DNA of 64,000 nt from Gemella sp. zg-570 (GTDB lineage Bacteria; Bacillota; Bacilli; Staphylococcales; Gemellaceae). Under the pieces are notes generated by a model. The model made no database searches and had not been told where the DNA came from. It saw only the letters and a list, made by a program, of their open reading frames with translations. Location: positions 1,325,501 through 1,389,500 of the forward strand of contig NZ_CP076443.1 of NCBI RefSeq assembly GCF_018866345.1. Direction: 5' to 3'. Position 1 is the stretch's first letter; each line of letters opens with the position of its first letter. Positions 47,320 to 55,481 of the stretch are shown here, piece by piece. The position numbers and the translations under genes were made by a program.

Positions 47320-48285
47320 CTACTCTAGCAATTGTATTTTATTTTTAAAAATTTCTTTTAAAATGGCTTCTAATACATCTACTACAATACTATTTCCTGC
47401 TTGTTTATATAGTATTGATGATGTTTTATTTTCTTTTTCTGGATATATCTCTCTTAATTTATTAAAATCATCATCTGAAAATCCCATTAATCTAAAACAT
47501 TCTCTTTCAGTTAGATATCTATACTTGCCATTTTTTAAATCAACGATGCCAGCATTTGGTATTCTCATCTGTTTTGTTGATATTGTGTAACAAAATTCTT
47601 GAACTATGTTTAATCTTCCTTTGAATTTTTTATTTGATTTATCATCTTGTATATATTTTAACATTGACGCTTGTTTTACTATATACTTATCACTACAATC
47701 AACTTCTAAAAATTCGTTGATAGCTTTCTTCTCTTTTTTCTCTAAGTGATTAAAGTCAAAATTGTTTTCTCCTAGATAACTTATCGCAAATATTCTTTCT
47801 CTATTTTGTGGTATTCCAAAATCTTTTGCATTTAGTAATTGATATTTTGTTTCATAACCAAGTCTATTCATTTCAGCAAGATAATAAAAAAAGGCAGCCC
47901 TCATATTTTTATCAAGGACGCCTTTAACATTCTCCCATATCACCCACTTAGGTTTATGTTTTGCATGTTCAATAATTCTTATTGTTTCAAAAAGCAAACT
48001 AGATCTTGTGCCACTTCCTTTTTCTCCACCTTTTTGTAGTCCAACTCTACTAAAATCTTGACATGGACTACCGTGCATTAAAATATCTATTTTTTCATTA
48101 GGTAATTCATAATCAATCACTGATTTAGGTTGATAATTTTCTTGATAAAGTTTGTTGTAGCTTTTTACACAATTTTTATCTATCTCCACATAGTCAATCA
48201 CTTTATAAGGAATTTGAAGATTAATAATAGCTTTTCTAACTGCACCAATACCTCCAAATAATTCTACAATTTTTAATATTTTGAT
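47320..48285 (-). CDS. C5-cytosine DNA methyltransferase (Dcm type) with ATC at the expected start
   Basis: A 321-residue methyltransferase. Motif I is ELFGGIGA, the catalytic cysteine is in GSPCQDFS (motif IV), motif VI is ENVKG, motif VIII QNRERIF, and motif X QAGNSIVVDVLEAI. All are intact, so 5-methylcytosine production is expected and may protect the element during transfer. The ribosome binding site GGAGGTG is 6 bases before ATC AAA ATA TTA, where MKILKIVELFGG would be expected. The only in-frame TTG (48300) precedes this site. Either ATC initiates weakly or the start codon has mutated. It ends 77 bases before the AlbA_2 gene. Confidence 0.85.
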   Translation of the reverse strand: MKILKIVELFGGIGAVRKAIINLQIPYKVIDYVEIDKNCVKSYNKLYQENYQPKSVIDYELPNEKIDILMHGSPCQDFSRVGLQKGGEKGSGTRSSLLFETIRIIEHAKHKPKWVIWENVKGVLDKNMRAAFFYYLAEMNRLGYETKYQLLNAKDFGIPQNRERIFAISYLGENNFDFNHLEKKEKKAINEFLEVDCSDKYIVKQASMLKYIQDDKSNKKFKGRLNIVQEFCYTISTKQMRIPNAGIVDLKNGKYRYLTERECFRLMGFSDDDFNKLREIYPEKENKTSSILYKQAGNSIVVDVLEAILKEIFKNKIQLLE

Positions 48286-48303
48286 TATTATCACCTCCAA
48301 ACA

Positions 48304-48338
48304 AAAAGGCGACTAAGTTCTTATACTTACTCGCTTTT
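48304..48338 (-). terminator. Intrinsic terminator of topB
   Basis: Stem GCGAGTAAGT / ACTTAGTCGC followed by T5 on the minus strand, overlapping the last codons of topB. Confidence 0.8.
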
Positions 48339-50063
48339 CTTTTTTACTATTTCATATAATTGTATTGTTGATTTTATAGTGTCTTCTATTTCTTTTAAAA
48401 ATTCTTGTTCACTAAACTTCCCAATAGAAATATCGTACAATTTCATTTCCCAAATAGCTGTTGTATTAGCATTCTTTAAAAAATCTGCAACTATTGTAAT
48501 TAATTGTATGCCTTTTTCTGTTACTAGAAGATTTTTCTTTTCACGAATTATAAAACCCTTCAAGATTAATGTTTCAATTATTCCCGCTCTAGTAGCAGGT
48601 GTGCCTAGTCCTTTTCGCTCTACCTCAACCTCTTTATCAATAAATTCAGTTCCAGCAATCTCCATCGCCTTTAAAATACTTTCTTCAGTGTAATGCTTAG
48701 GCGGACTAGTAAACTTCTCTTTTATTTCCTTATTTATAACTTCAAAAGTATCCCCTACATTTACATCATGTAAAATTTCTTCTTTACTTTCTTTTTTATA
48801 TTGTTTTAAATACTTTGTAAATCCTTCATCCACAACAACTTTCCCATTCGTTGTAAATTCGTAAGTATCTCCTTGAATTTCATAAACATAGATAATTTTA
48901 GTCGTGATTTCTTTTAAAGGATAACCAAAACTTGCATATGTTTTATTTAAGATTAAGTCATAAATATTTTTTTCTTTTGTATTTAATTTTGATAAATCAT
49001 ATTCCATACTGCTTGAGGTAGGTATAATAGCGTGGTGATCTGTTACTTTTTCTGAATTGAAAACCTCTTTAATTCTACTTGTATCAAAATCATACTTACC
49101 TAAAATTGAATTTATCGTACTTATAATCATATCATTGCTTAAATATCTACTATCCGTTCTTGGATAAGTAATTAATTTCTGCTCATATAATTTTTGTGCA
49201 ATATCTAATGTGTCTTTTGCACTTAATCCAAAATATCTATTGGCTTCTCTTTGTAATGTTGTTAAGTCATAGAGTAAATCAGGTCTTGTTGTTTTTTCCT
49301 TTTTAATAACATCTGTTATCTTGATATTAGTGCCAATAGCCTTATACACTAAGTCCTCTACAATTTCATAGTTATCCATTCTACCTGTACTTAAAGTAAA
49401 ACTTCCCAAATTTAATTCACCAACATAATATTTTTCCTTTTTAAAATTTTTGATACTTTCATCTCTATCCACAATCATAGCTAACACTGGTGTTTGTACT
49501 CGCCCCACAGAATAATGTTGGCGATATAAACAAGAATATAACCTACTCATATTCATACCAATTAACCAATCTGCTTTTGCTCTAGCTAGGGCTGATTGGT
49601 AAAGATGATTATAATTTTCTCCCCTTTTAAGATTTTTAAAACCCTCTTGAATGGCTTGATCCTCTAACGAAGAAATCCACAGTCTTTTTATTGGTAATGT
49701 AGATTTGCTTTGATTATAAACTAATCTAAAAATCAATTCGCCCTCTCTTCCAGCATCACAAGCATTAATTACTTCACTAATAGTTTTAGATGTGAGTAAT
49801 TTCTTTAGTACTTGATATTGTTTCTTTGTACTTTTAGAAACATCATACAAATATTCATTTGGAATAATAGGTAAATCCTCTATATTCCATTTACTATACT
49901 GATCATCATACTGTTCTGGATTTGCCATTTGAATAAGATGTCCTAAACACCAACTGACAATATAACCATTCCCCTCTATATAGCCATCTTTTTTATCTTT
50001 TACACCAAGCACCTTTGCAATACTCATTGCAACACTCGGTTTTTCTGCAATAACTAATTTCAT
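48327..50063 (-). CDS. topB: Topoisomerase III (ICE-encoded TopB)
   Basis: A 578-residue type IA topoisomerase. The Toprim domain is at the N-terminus (LVIAEKPSVAMSIAKVLG, and the acidic DAGREGELI near residue 103). The catalytic tyrosine is in LITYPRTDSRYL (~300), and GRVQTPVL (~182) is present. It is shorter than housekeeping TopB (~650-730) because it lacks the long C-terminal zinc or basic tail, as is usual for plasmid and ICE versions. It probably resolves intermediates during element replication and transfer. Confidence 0.93.
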   Translation of the reverse strand: MKLVIAEKPSVAMSIAKVLGVKDKKDGYIEGNGYIVSWCLGHLIQMANPEQYDDQYSKWNIEDLPIIPNEYLYDVSKSTKKQYQVLKKLLTSKTISEVINACDAGREGELIFRLVYNQSKSTLPIKRLWISSLEDQAIQEGFKNLKRGENYNHLYQSALARAKADWLIGMNMSRLYSCLYRQHYSVGRVQTPVLAMIVDRDESIKNFKKEKYYVGELNLGSFTLSTGRMDNYEIVEDLVYKAIGTNIKITDVIKKEKTTRPDLLYDLTTLQREANRYFGLSAKDTLDIAQKLYEQKLITYPRTDSRYLSNDMIISTINSILGKYDFDTSRIKEVFNSEKVTDHHAIIPTSSSMEYDLSKLNTKEKNIYDLILNKTYASFGYPLKEITTKIIYVYEIQGDTYEFTTNGKVVVDEGFTKYLKQYKKESKEEILHDVNVGDTFEVINKEIKEKFTSPPKHYTEESILKAMEIAGTEFIDKEVEVERKGLGTPATRAGIIETLILKGFIIREKKNLLVTEKGIQLITIVADFLKNANTTAIWEMKLYDISIGKFSEQEFLKEIEDTIKSTIQLYEIVKKKSE

Positions 50064-50081
50064 ATTTCCTCCTATCTAAAT

Positions 50082-50113
50082 ATAAGGCAGCTAAATGATT
50101 TAACTGCCTTGTC
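50082..50113 (-). terminator. Intrinsic terminator after the coiled-coil surface protein gene
   Basis: Stem AAGGCAGTTAAAT / ATTTAGCTGCCTT with one mismatch, then a T-rich tail on the minus strand. Confidence 0.85.
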
Positions 50114-50119
50114 TAATCT

Positions 50120-52057
50120 CTACTCCATTGATTTGTCTTGATTTTTTAATACAAACGAAAATTTGATTTGCATTTTCCCATTGGTATCTTTATTATAAAT
50201 AGCCTTTGGTGTTTTTAAATTAAACTCCCACCCATGTGTTTCATTCTTAAATGTTGCATATGCTATATCTTCATGAACCATTTTATATTCATTATTTTCT
50301 TTAATATATTTTGTAAAACGAATAACCATTCCACTTAAATCAATATCATCATTGTGTTTATATTGTCTTTTTGTTGGGAATTTTATAATTGTTTCAGGAT
50401 ACCATTGACCTATCTTAATATCCTTTGGCATATCAACATTTGTTCGTTTTATGTCATCTTTTAGTTTAATAACTTCATTCTCTAAACCTTGAATTAAATT
50501 AGTAATTCTAACAAGTTCTTCATGATTGACACAACAGCGTGCATCTTCATTTAGTTGCTTGATTTGTTTTTCAAGATCATTTATTTTAGCTTCTTTTTCT
50601 TTAATAATATCCTCTTTTTCGACTAACTTATGATTAAGTATATTATTTTCTTGTTGTAGATTTGCTTTTTCTTCTTCCAATGTTGTTTTTTCAACCATTA
50701 AAATTTCTTTTTCTTTCTCAAGAATTAAGATCTTACTTGCTAGCTTATTTATTTCATCTTCTTTTTCCTTAATCAAGCTATTTTTTTCTAAAAGCTGATT
50801 AGTTAAAATATCATTACTATTTTGCAAAGTTTCTTTTTCTTTTTCCAAATTTTCTTTTTCATTTGCTAGCATTTCTTTTTGATTATTTAGGCTAGTTATT
50901 TCATTGGTTAATTCTATAATTCTATCCTCTTTTTCTTTAATAATTTTATCTTTTTCAGCTATCTGTTTTGCTAATTCTAATTTTTCATTTTGTAGAGTAG
51001 TATTTTCTTCTGTTAAATTTTTCTTGTCTTCTTGTAAACTAACAACTTCTTTTTCAAGTTCTGTTATTCGTTTTTCTAGTTCAACAATATCTGCTTTTAA
51101 ATCAGCGATATTCCCTATTTTTTCATCTAAAAGTGTCTGAATATTCGCTAATTCTTCTTGTAATATTGTTTTTTCTTTTTCTAATTTCTCTACTCTTTCT
51201 TGTAATGCTTCATTTAAGTTATCTTTAGTTGATAAATCCTGTTCTAAAGTTGTCATTCTTGCTTGTAATTTTTTTACACTTTCTTCTAAACTAGAAATGT
51301 CATCCATAGTTAAATCGGTCATAACCTCTGTGTGTTTAACTCTTTTTACATTTTCTTCGATTGCTATTTTCAAAGGGACTTCCCTTCCAATATTTGAAAT
51401 CTCAATATATTCACCATTTATTGTGTAACTTGCATTCCCGTTCATATTTGGATTTGCTTTTTTAATATTATCAATAACTTTATATTTATCTTCAGTCTTT
51501 AATTCCCCATCATAATCAATGGTTACTTTTTCAATATGTCGATTCAAAATTCTTACAACATTTCTAACAATTTGACTTTTTAAATCATTACCATTCCATC
51601 TTGCAATTTCTCCTGAAAGAAAGGCGTATCCTAAATATCTATCTTTATTACTGTCTGTATCTAATAACAACACATTTACAGCTGTGCCAATAAGGTTGTA
51701 ATCTTCTTTACTTAACAGATATTTGCTATATGGTTTTTTAGTCCTATAATACCCATCCCCTCTACGAATAAAATCATTTTTATCTAGTGTAATACTTTTA
51801 TTCACTACTGAATGATCTGATTTATGTTCAAATGTATAACCTACTATCATTTTGAAATCAAACTCAAATCCTAACTGCTCAAAATGGTTGTCAGATGATT
51901 GTGAGTGAAAACTAGCTGTGTAGTATGTTTCATCTTCTGTCGCTACTCTTCCTTCATCACTTTCAATAGCGTAAACTGGTGTAACATTATGAATAATGTT
52001 TGTTGTTGCTAAACTTACAAGCATCATTACTGCTAAAAATTTTTTATATGTTTTCAT
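50120..52057 (-). CDS. Secreted coiled-coil protein of the ICE
   Basis: A 645-residue exported protein. Residues 1-~30 are a signal peptide (FLAVMMLVSLATTNII, with a likely cut after VYA). Residues ~30-235 form a globular domain of unknown type. Residues ~245-515 are one very long heptad-rich coiled coil (repeated LEKE, IKEKED blocks). A C-terminal ~100-residue beta-rich domain includes GQWYPETIIKFPT and GWEFNLKTP. There is no LPXTG or membrane anchor. It sits within the transfer operon and overlaps the DUF4366 gene by 14 bases, so a role in cell-cell contact or as a surface stalk during conjugation is plausible. I recognise no named family. Confidence 0.65.
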   Translation of the reverse strand: MKTYKKFLAVMMLVSLATTNIIHNVTPVYAIESDEGRVATEDETYYTASFHSQSSDNHFEQLGFEFDFKMIVGYTFEHKSDHSVVNKSITLDKNDFIRRGDGYYRTKKPYSKYLLSKEDYNLIGTAVNVLLLDTDSNKDRYLGYAFLSGEIARWNGNDLKSQIVRNVVRILNRHIEKVTIDYDGELKTEDKYKVIDNIKKANPNMNGNASYTINGEYIEISNIGREVPLKIAIEENVKRVKHTEVMTDLTMDDISSLEESVKKLQARMTTLEQDLSTKDNLNEALQERVEKLEKEKTILQEELANIQTLLDEKIGNIADLKADIVELEKRITELEKEVVSLQEDKKNLTEENTTLQNEKLELAKQIAEKDKIIKEKEDRIIELTNEITSLNNQKEMLANEKENLEKEKETLQNSNDILTNQLLEKNSLIKEKEDEINKLASKILILEKEKEILMVEKTTLEEEKANLQQENNILNHKLVEKEDIIKEKEAKINDLEKQIKQLNEDARCCVNHEELVRITNLIQGLENEVIKLKDDIKRTNVDMPKDIKIGQWYPETIIKFPTKRQYKHNDDIDLSGMVIRFTKYIKENNEYKMVHEDIAYATFKNETHGWEFNLKTPKAIYNKDTNGKMQIKFSFVLKNQDKSME

Positions 52058-52922
52058 CTTCTTCCTCCTTTACTTCTTCTTGATTTTCTTCGAAAAATTC
52101 ATCATCATTTTCATCTTCTTCAAAATCAAAATCTTTTTCTTGTTTAGGTTTGATAATTTTAAAATAATAACCTACTCCTAATGCTCCTAAAAGGACAAGA
52201 CCTAAAATAAAATAAGAACCTAAGCTATTGTCTTGCTTTTTAGGTTCTTTCTTCACTTCTTCTTTAGTTTCTTGTTTAACTTCTTGTTTTGGAATTTCTT
52301 TAATTTCTTTTGTTTCTATCATATTTAGTAAATCTCTTTCTGAAACTTCAGTTACTAATTGAACATTATCACTAGATTGATCATGATTTATAATTAAATG
52401 AAATACCTTGCCACTTTTCGTTTTAAATGTTAGAAACTGTCTAGCATCACTACTTGGTCTTTCTTTTGACTGAGTTGTATTGTTTTTACTATCACTTTTT
52501 GAAGTAGTTGATTTGCTGACAATATCTCGTCTAATTGGATATTCTTTATTATCAGCACCGACATTTTCTATTGATGTTCCCCTTGCTTTACTTTGTGGAG
52601 TTGCAAGTATTGGGCTATTATTGCTTGAATTTTTAGAATAGCTTTCTAAAAGTTCTTTCATTTCTTCCTTAGTAACTCCTTTATTTCCTTCATCAATTGT
52701 TTTTTCAGAGTGTTCTTTTTCAGATAGATTTGCTTTTTTATTTTCTTTTGTATCTTCTACCACATCAACTGTAAAGGAATTTTCTTTCGTAACATCTTCC
52801 TTACTTACCTCCATGGTAAAGTCTTTTTCTACTTCCTTTTTTTCACTTGCATATACACTTACTGGTATAGCCATAAAGCATAGTGTAAATACAAGAATTA
52901 TTTTTTTAAACTGTTCTTTCAT
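52044..52922 (-). CDS. DUF4366 membrane-anchored protein
   Basis: A 292-residue protein. A signal peptide is present (IILVFTLCFMAIPVSVYA). Then comes a low-complexity charged region, a compact domain (FLTFKTKSGKVFHLIINHD, near residue 167) characteristic of DUF4366, one membrane span (YFILGLVLLGALGVGYYF, ~235-252) and a very acidic cytoplasmic end (DEDENDDEFFEENQEE-like). DUF4366 proteins are found next to VirB4 and CHAP genes in Tn1549-like ICEs and are presumed part of the mating channel. It overlaps both neighbours. Confidence 0.82.
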   Translation of the reverse strand: MKEQFKKIILVFTLCFMAIPVSVYASEKKEVEKDFTMEVSKEDVTKENSFTVDVVEDTKENKKANLSEKEHSEKTIDEGNKGVTKEEMKELLESYSKNSSNNSPILATPQSKARGTSIENVGADNKEYPIRRDIVSKSTTSKSDSKNNTTQSKERPSSDARQFLTFKTKSGKVFHLIINHDQSSDNVQLVTEVSERDLLNMIETKEIKEIPKQEVKQETKEEVKKEPKKQDNSLGSYFILGLVLLGALGVGYYFKIIKPKQEKDFDFEEDENDDEFFEENQEEVKEEEDENI

Positions 52923-53127
52923 CTTTTTTCTCCTTATTCTTTAAAATGTTTATTAAATCAAAAAATCCAATGTTTTCTTCTTTTAGAATAACATTGACAT
53001 GATCTGCTTGAATTTTATTTTTCTCTTCTTGAATTTCTGCTAATTTTTGCTTAATATCTTCTTTTTTAGCATTGAGTTTTCTTTCCTCTTTTTCCAGTTT
53101 TATATATCTTGCTTCATTTTTTTCCAT
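52906..53127 (-). CDS. DUF4315 small coiled-coil protein
   Basis: A 73-residue, highly charged helical protein (YIKLEKEERKLNAKKEDIKQ) ending GFFDLINILKNKEK, matching the DUF4315 proteins that always accompany DUF4366 in this ICE family. The ATG at 53127 is chosen because AAAGGAG precedes it; an upstream in-frame ATG at 53142 lies before that site. The 3' end overlaps the DUF4366 gene by 17 bases. Its role in transfer is not known. Confidence 0.8.
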   Translation of the reverse strand: MEKNEARYIKLEKEERKLNAKKEDIKQKLAEIQEEKNKIQADHVNVILKEENIGFFDLINILKNKEKKDERTV

Positions 53128-53174
53128 TAGTTCTCCTTTCAATTTTTTAATAAAAATAATAGACCTTTATTGTT

Positions 53175-55478
53175 CTACAACCCATAATCAATATAGTAGC
53201 ACTGACTTGCATCTTCTTTTGAAATAGTTCTTGTTGAGATAATAAATTCTCCCTTAACATTCATTTCTGAAACAAGTACTGAACCATCTTCATTCACCTT
53301 TTCTACAAAGGCAATATGTCCATATTGTGGCGATGACCCTGCAACTCCTGGTGGAAAACTGATTGCTGTTCCTGCTCTTGCATTCCTTGACACTGAATAG
53401 CCATAATTTTGTGCGTAAAATGCCCACTCACCACCATTACCCATTGGACTATGCTTAATTGGTTTTCCAAGTTGTGAGAAACGATTATAAACATACCAAG
53501 TACATTGACCAGGGTAACCACCATTTAAACTAGCAACATAATTTGGATCAGGTTGTGGAAAATCACCTCCTGAAACATCAAAATCATATAAACTACTTAC
53601 TCCACTTGGAAAGACAGGAGAATTGGCATCAGAAAAGAATCTAGACATATTTCCTTTTGTTTCATACAACATTTCAAAATGTTTTATATTATCTGGATAT
53701 CCTTGTAACCTAGAAAGTATTTCATTTTTCATATCATTTTTACTAACAGTAACAATCAACTTTTTATACTCATAAGGAACTTCAATACTTTCTAATATTT
53801 CATTCCCATCTTCATCAATGGTTGTGTAATACTCTGTTTTATACCTTATTTCAATTTCTTCCTTGTACTCAACATCATAAATAGCCTTAAATAAACTTTC
53901 TAATTCATCTTCAACTTCATTCATGTTTTCAGCTTCTCCAAATCTTGATGTGATGTAAGAAAGAAGTAGATGAGTATCATGAGAAATATCAATATTATTG
54001 TGAATAATATATTCATCGTATCCTGGATTAGATGCTTCTACTCTTTCAAGTTCATTTTCTAAATTTAATTCTTTTGTTGAATAGCTTTGATTGATTGCTA
54101 AAAGTTTTGGTTCACTAGCTAAATAACTTGTTGCTAGTACATTATTTCCTGTACCTCCAAACATTCCTCCTATAGATGAAATTAGTTGAAATACCATCAT
54201 AAATAAAATTAAGAAACCAACTAATACTCCAACAATTTTCTTTGCATTATTAACTACTAATTTTGAAGAGGCAACTAAAATATCTTTTACTTTCTTTTTA
54301 ACTCTATCTCTAAAGCTGATTTCATATTTTTGATAGATTAGTTTTTTCATTTGTTTTCTTTGAATAAATCTTTTATAAATCGTTTTTTGTTTGTAACTAT
54401 CAGTATGAATTAGCGAACTTAATTTATCTTTGTATTCAAGTTTAGACTTTCTTTTTCGTATTCGTTTATTTAACTTAGATACTTTGCTTTCTTGCCTTTT
54501 TAAAAGTTTACTTTTTCGATTTCTTGAAAATCTTTTAACTAAACTCACTGATTGAGATATTTTATCTAAAGACTTCTCACTAGCTTCTGCTCCTACATTT
54601 TCATGACTACCATGTGATATATAGCTTGATAATATACCTGCACTACTTGCCATAGCTCCTAACATCTTTTTATTACCTTTATACAGTATTGAATCTTTAG
54701 GAACTTTTTTATTTAGTAAGTTATCTTTTTTACTTTTTAACTTTTTTAATTTTTTGTCCCTTGCACCTAACAAGCTATCCACATCACCAAAGCTTTGATC
54801 AATGTTACTTTCTTTAGATTTAGCAAGAACTTCCTCAACTTTCTCGCCTTGTGTCTTGTTCTTATCTCTCGTAAATATTTCATTTTTAAAATAATTTTTT
54901 CTTTTATTTTTTGTTTGAGTGATTACTTCCTTACTATTTTCTTTTTCGACATCATAAGTAGATGAAAAATAATCGCTACTATTTATATTGTTATCATATC
55001 GATCAATTACTCCATCATTATCCAAGTCTTTATTAAGTGGATCATAAACCTCAGTTACATTTGCGTCTGTATTTTCTTTGAATATTCTTTGATTTGATTT
55101 TTTCTGTAATGCCTTTTTATCTAATGAACTATCTGTAAAATCGTTTATATTATTTTTAGTTTCTTTACTATTTAATATCTTATTTTTAACACCACTATAA
55201 TTAGACTTTTCACTAAGATTAAATTCTAAAATATCATCATTTTTATTTCTTAAAAATCTTTTCTTTGGTTTTTTATCAGTTGTATTACTAGATAAGAATT
55301 TTGTCTTTGTATGTTCTATCTTTTCATCAAATCTTTTATTCTCACTAATTAGCTTACCTTTAAAGTCTTTCTGATGTTCTAAAAAATTAATTTCTAGTTT
55401 ATCAATATTTTTTTCATTAAAATCTTTTAATGATGTTGTAGAATCTCTTATTTTTTTACTTAATACTTTTCTATTCAT
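53175..55478 (-). CDS. CHAP-domain peptidoglycan hydrolase of the conjugation machine
   Basis: A 767-residue VirB1/Orf14-like protein. The long cytoplasmic, lysine-rich N-terminal region (~1-410) includes DLDNDGVIDRYDNN near residue 147, shared with the SNF2 protein. One membrane span (VGVLVGFLILFMMVFQLI, ~415-435) follows. The extracellular part ends in a CHAP amidase/endopeptidase domain with catalytic Cys659 (GQCTWYVYN) and His721 (YGHIAFVEK). It would cut peptidoglycan locally for the mating channel. Unlike many relatives there is no SLT lysozyme domain that I can see. It starts 3 bases after virB4. Confidence 0.9.
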   Translation of the reverse strand: MNRKVLSKKIRDSTTSLKDFNEKNIDKLEINFLEHQKDFKGKLISENKRFDEKIEHTKTKFLSSNTTDKKPKKRFLRNKNDDILEFNLSEKSNYSGVKNKILNSKETKNNINDFTDSSLDKKALQKKSNQRIFKENTDANVTEVYDPLNKDLDNDGVIDRYDNNINSSDYFSSTYDVEKENSKEVITQTKNKRKNYFKNEIFTRDKNKTQGEKVEEVLAKSKESNIDQSFGDVDSLLGARDKKLKKLKSKKDNLLNKKVPKDSILYKGNKKMLGAMASSAGILSSYISHGSHENVGAEASEKSLDKISQSVSLVKRFSRNRKSKLLKRQESKVSKLNKRIRKRKSKLEYKDKLSSLIHTDSYKQKTIYKRFIQRKQMKKLIYQKYEISFRDRVKKKVKDILVASSKLVVNNAKKIVGVLVGFLILFMMVFQLISSIGGMFGGTGNNVLATSYLASEPKLLAINQSYSTKELNLENELERVEASNPGYDEYIIHNNIDISHDTHLLLSYITSRFGEAENMNEVEDELESLFKAIYDVEYKEEIEIRYKTEYYTTIDEDGNEILESIEVPYEYKKLIVTVSKNDMKNEILSRLQGYPDNIKHFEMLYETKGNMSRFFSDANSPVFPSGVSSLYDFDVSGGDFPQPDPNYVASLNGGYPGQCTWYVYNRFSQLGKPIKHSPMGNGGEWAFYAQNYGYSVSRNARAGTAISFPPGVAGSSPQYGHIAFVEKVNEDGSVLVSEMNVKGEFIISTRTISKEDASQCYYIDYGL

Positions 55479-55481
55479 AAT

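Noticed and set aside
53303-53524. Small minus-strand frame within the CHAP-coding region
   Set aside because: Alternative frame of the conserved CHAP domain without translation signals.
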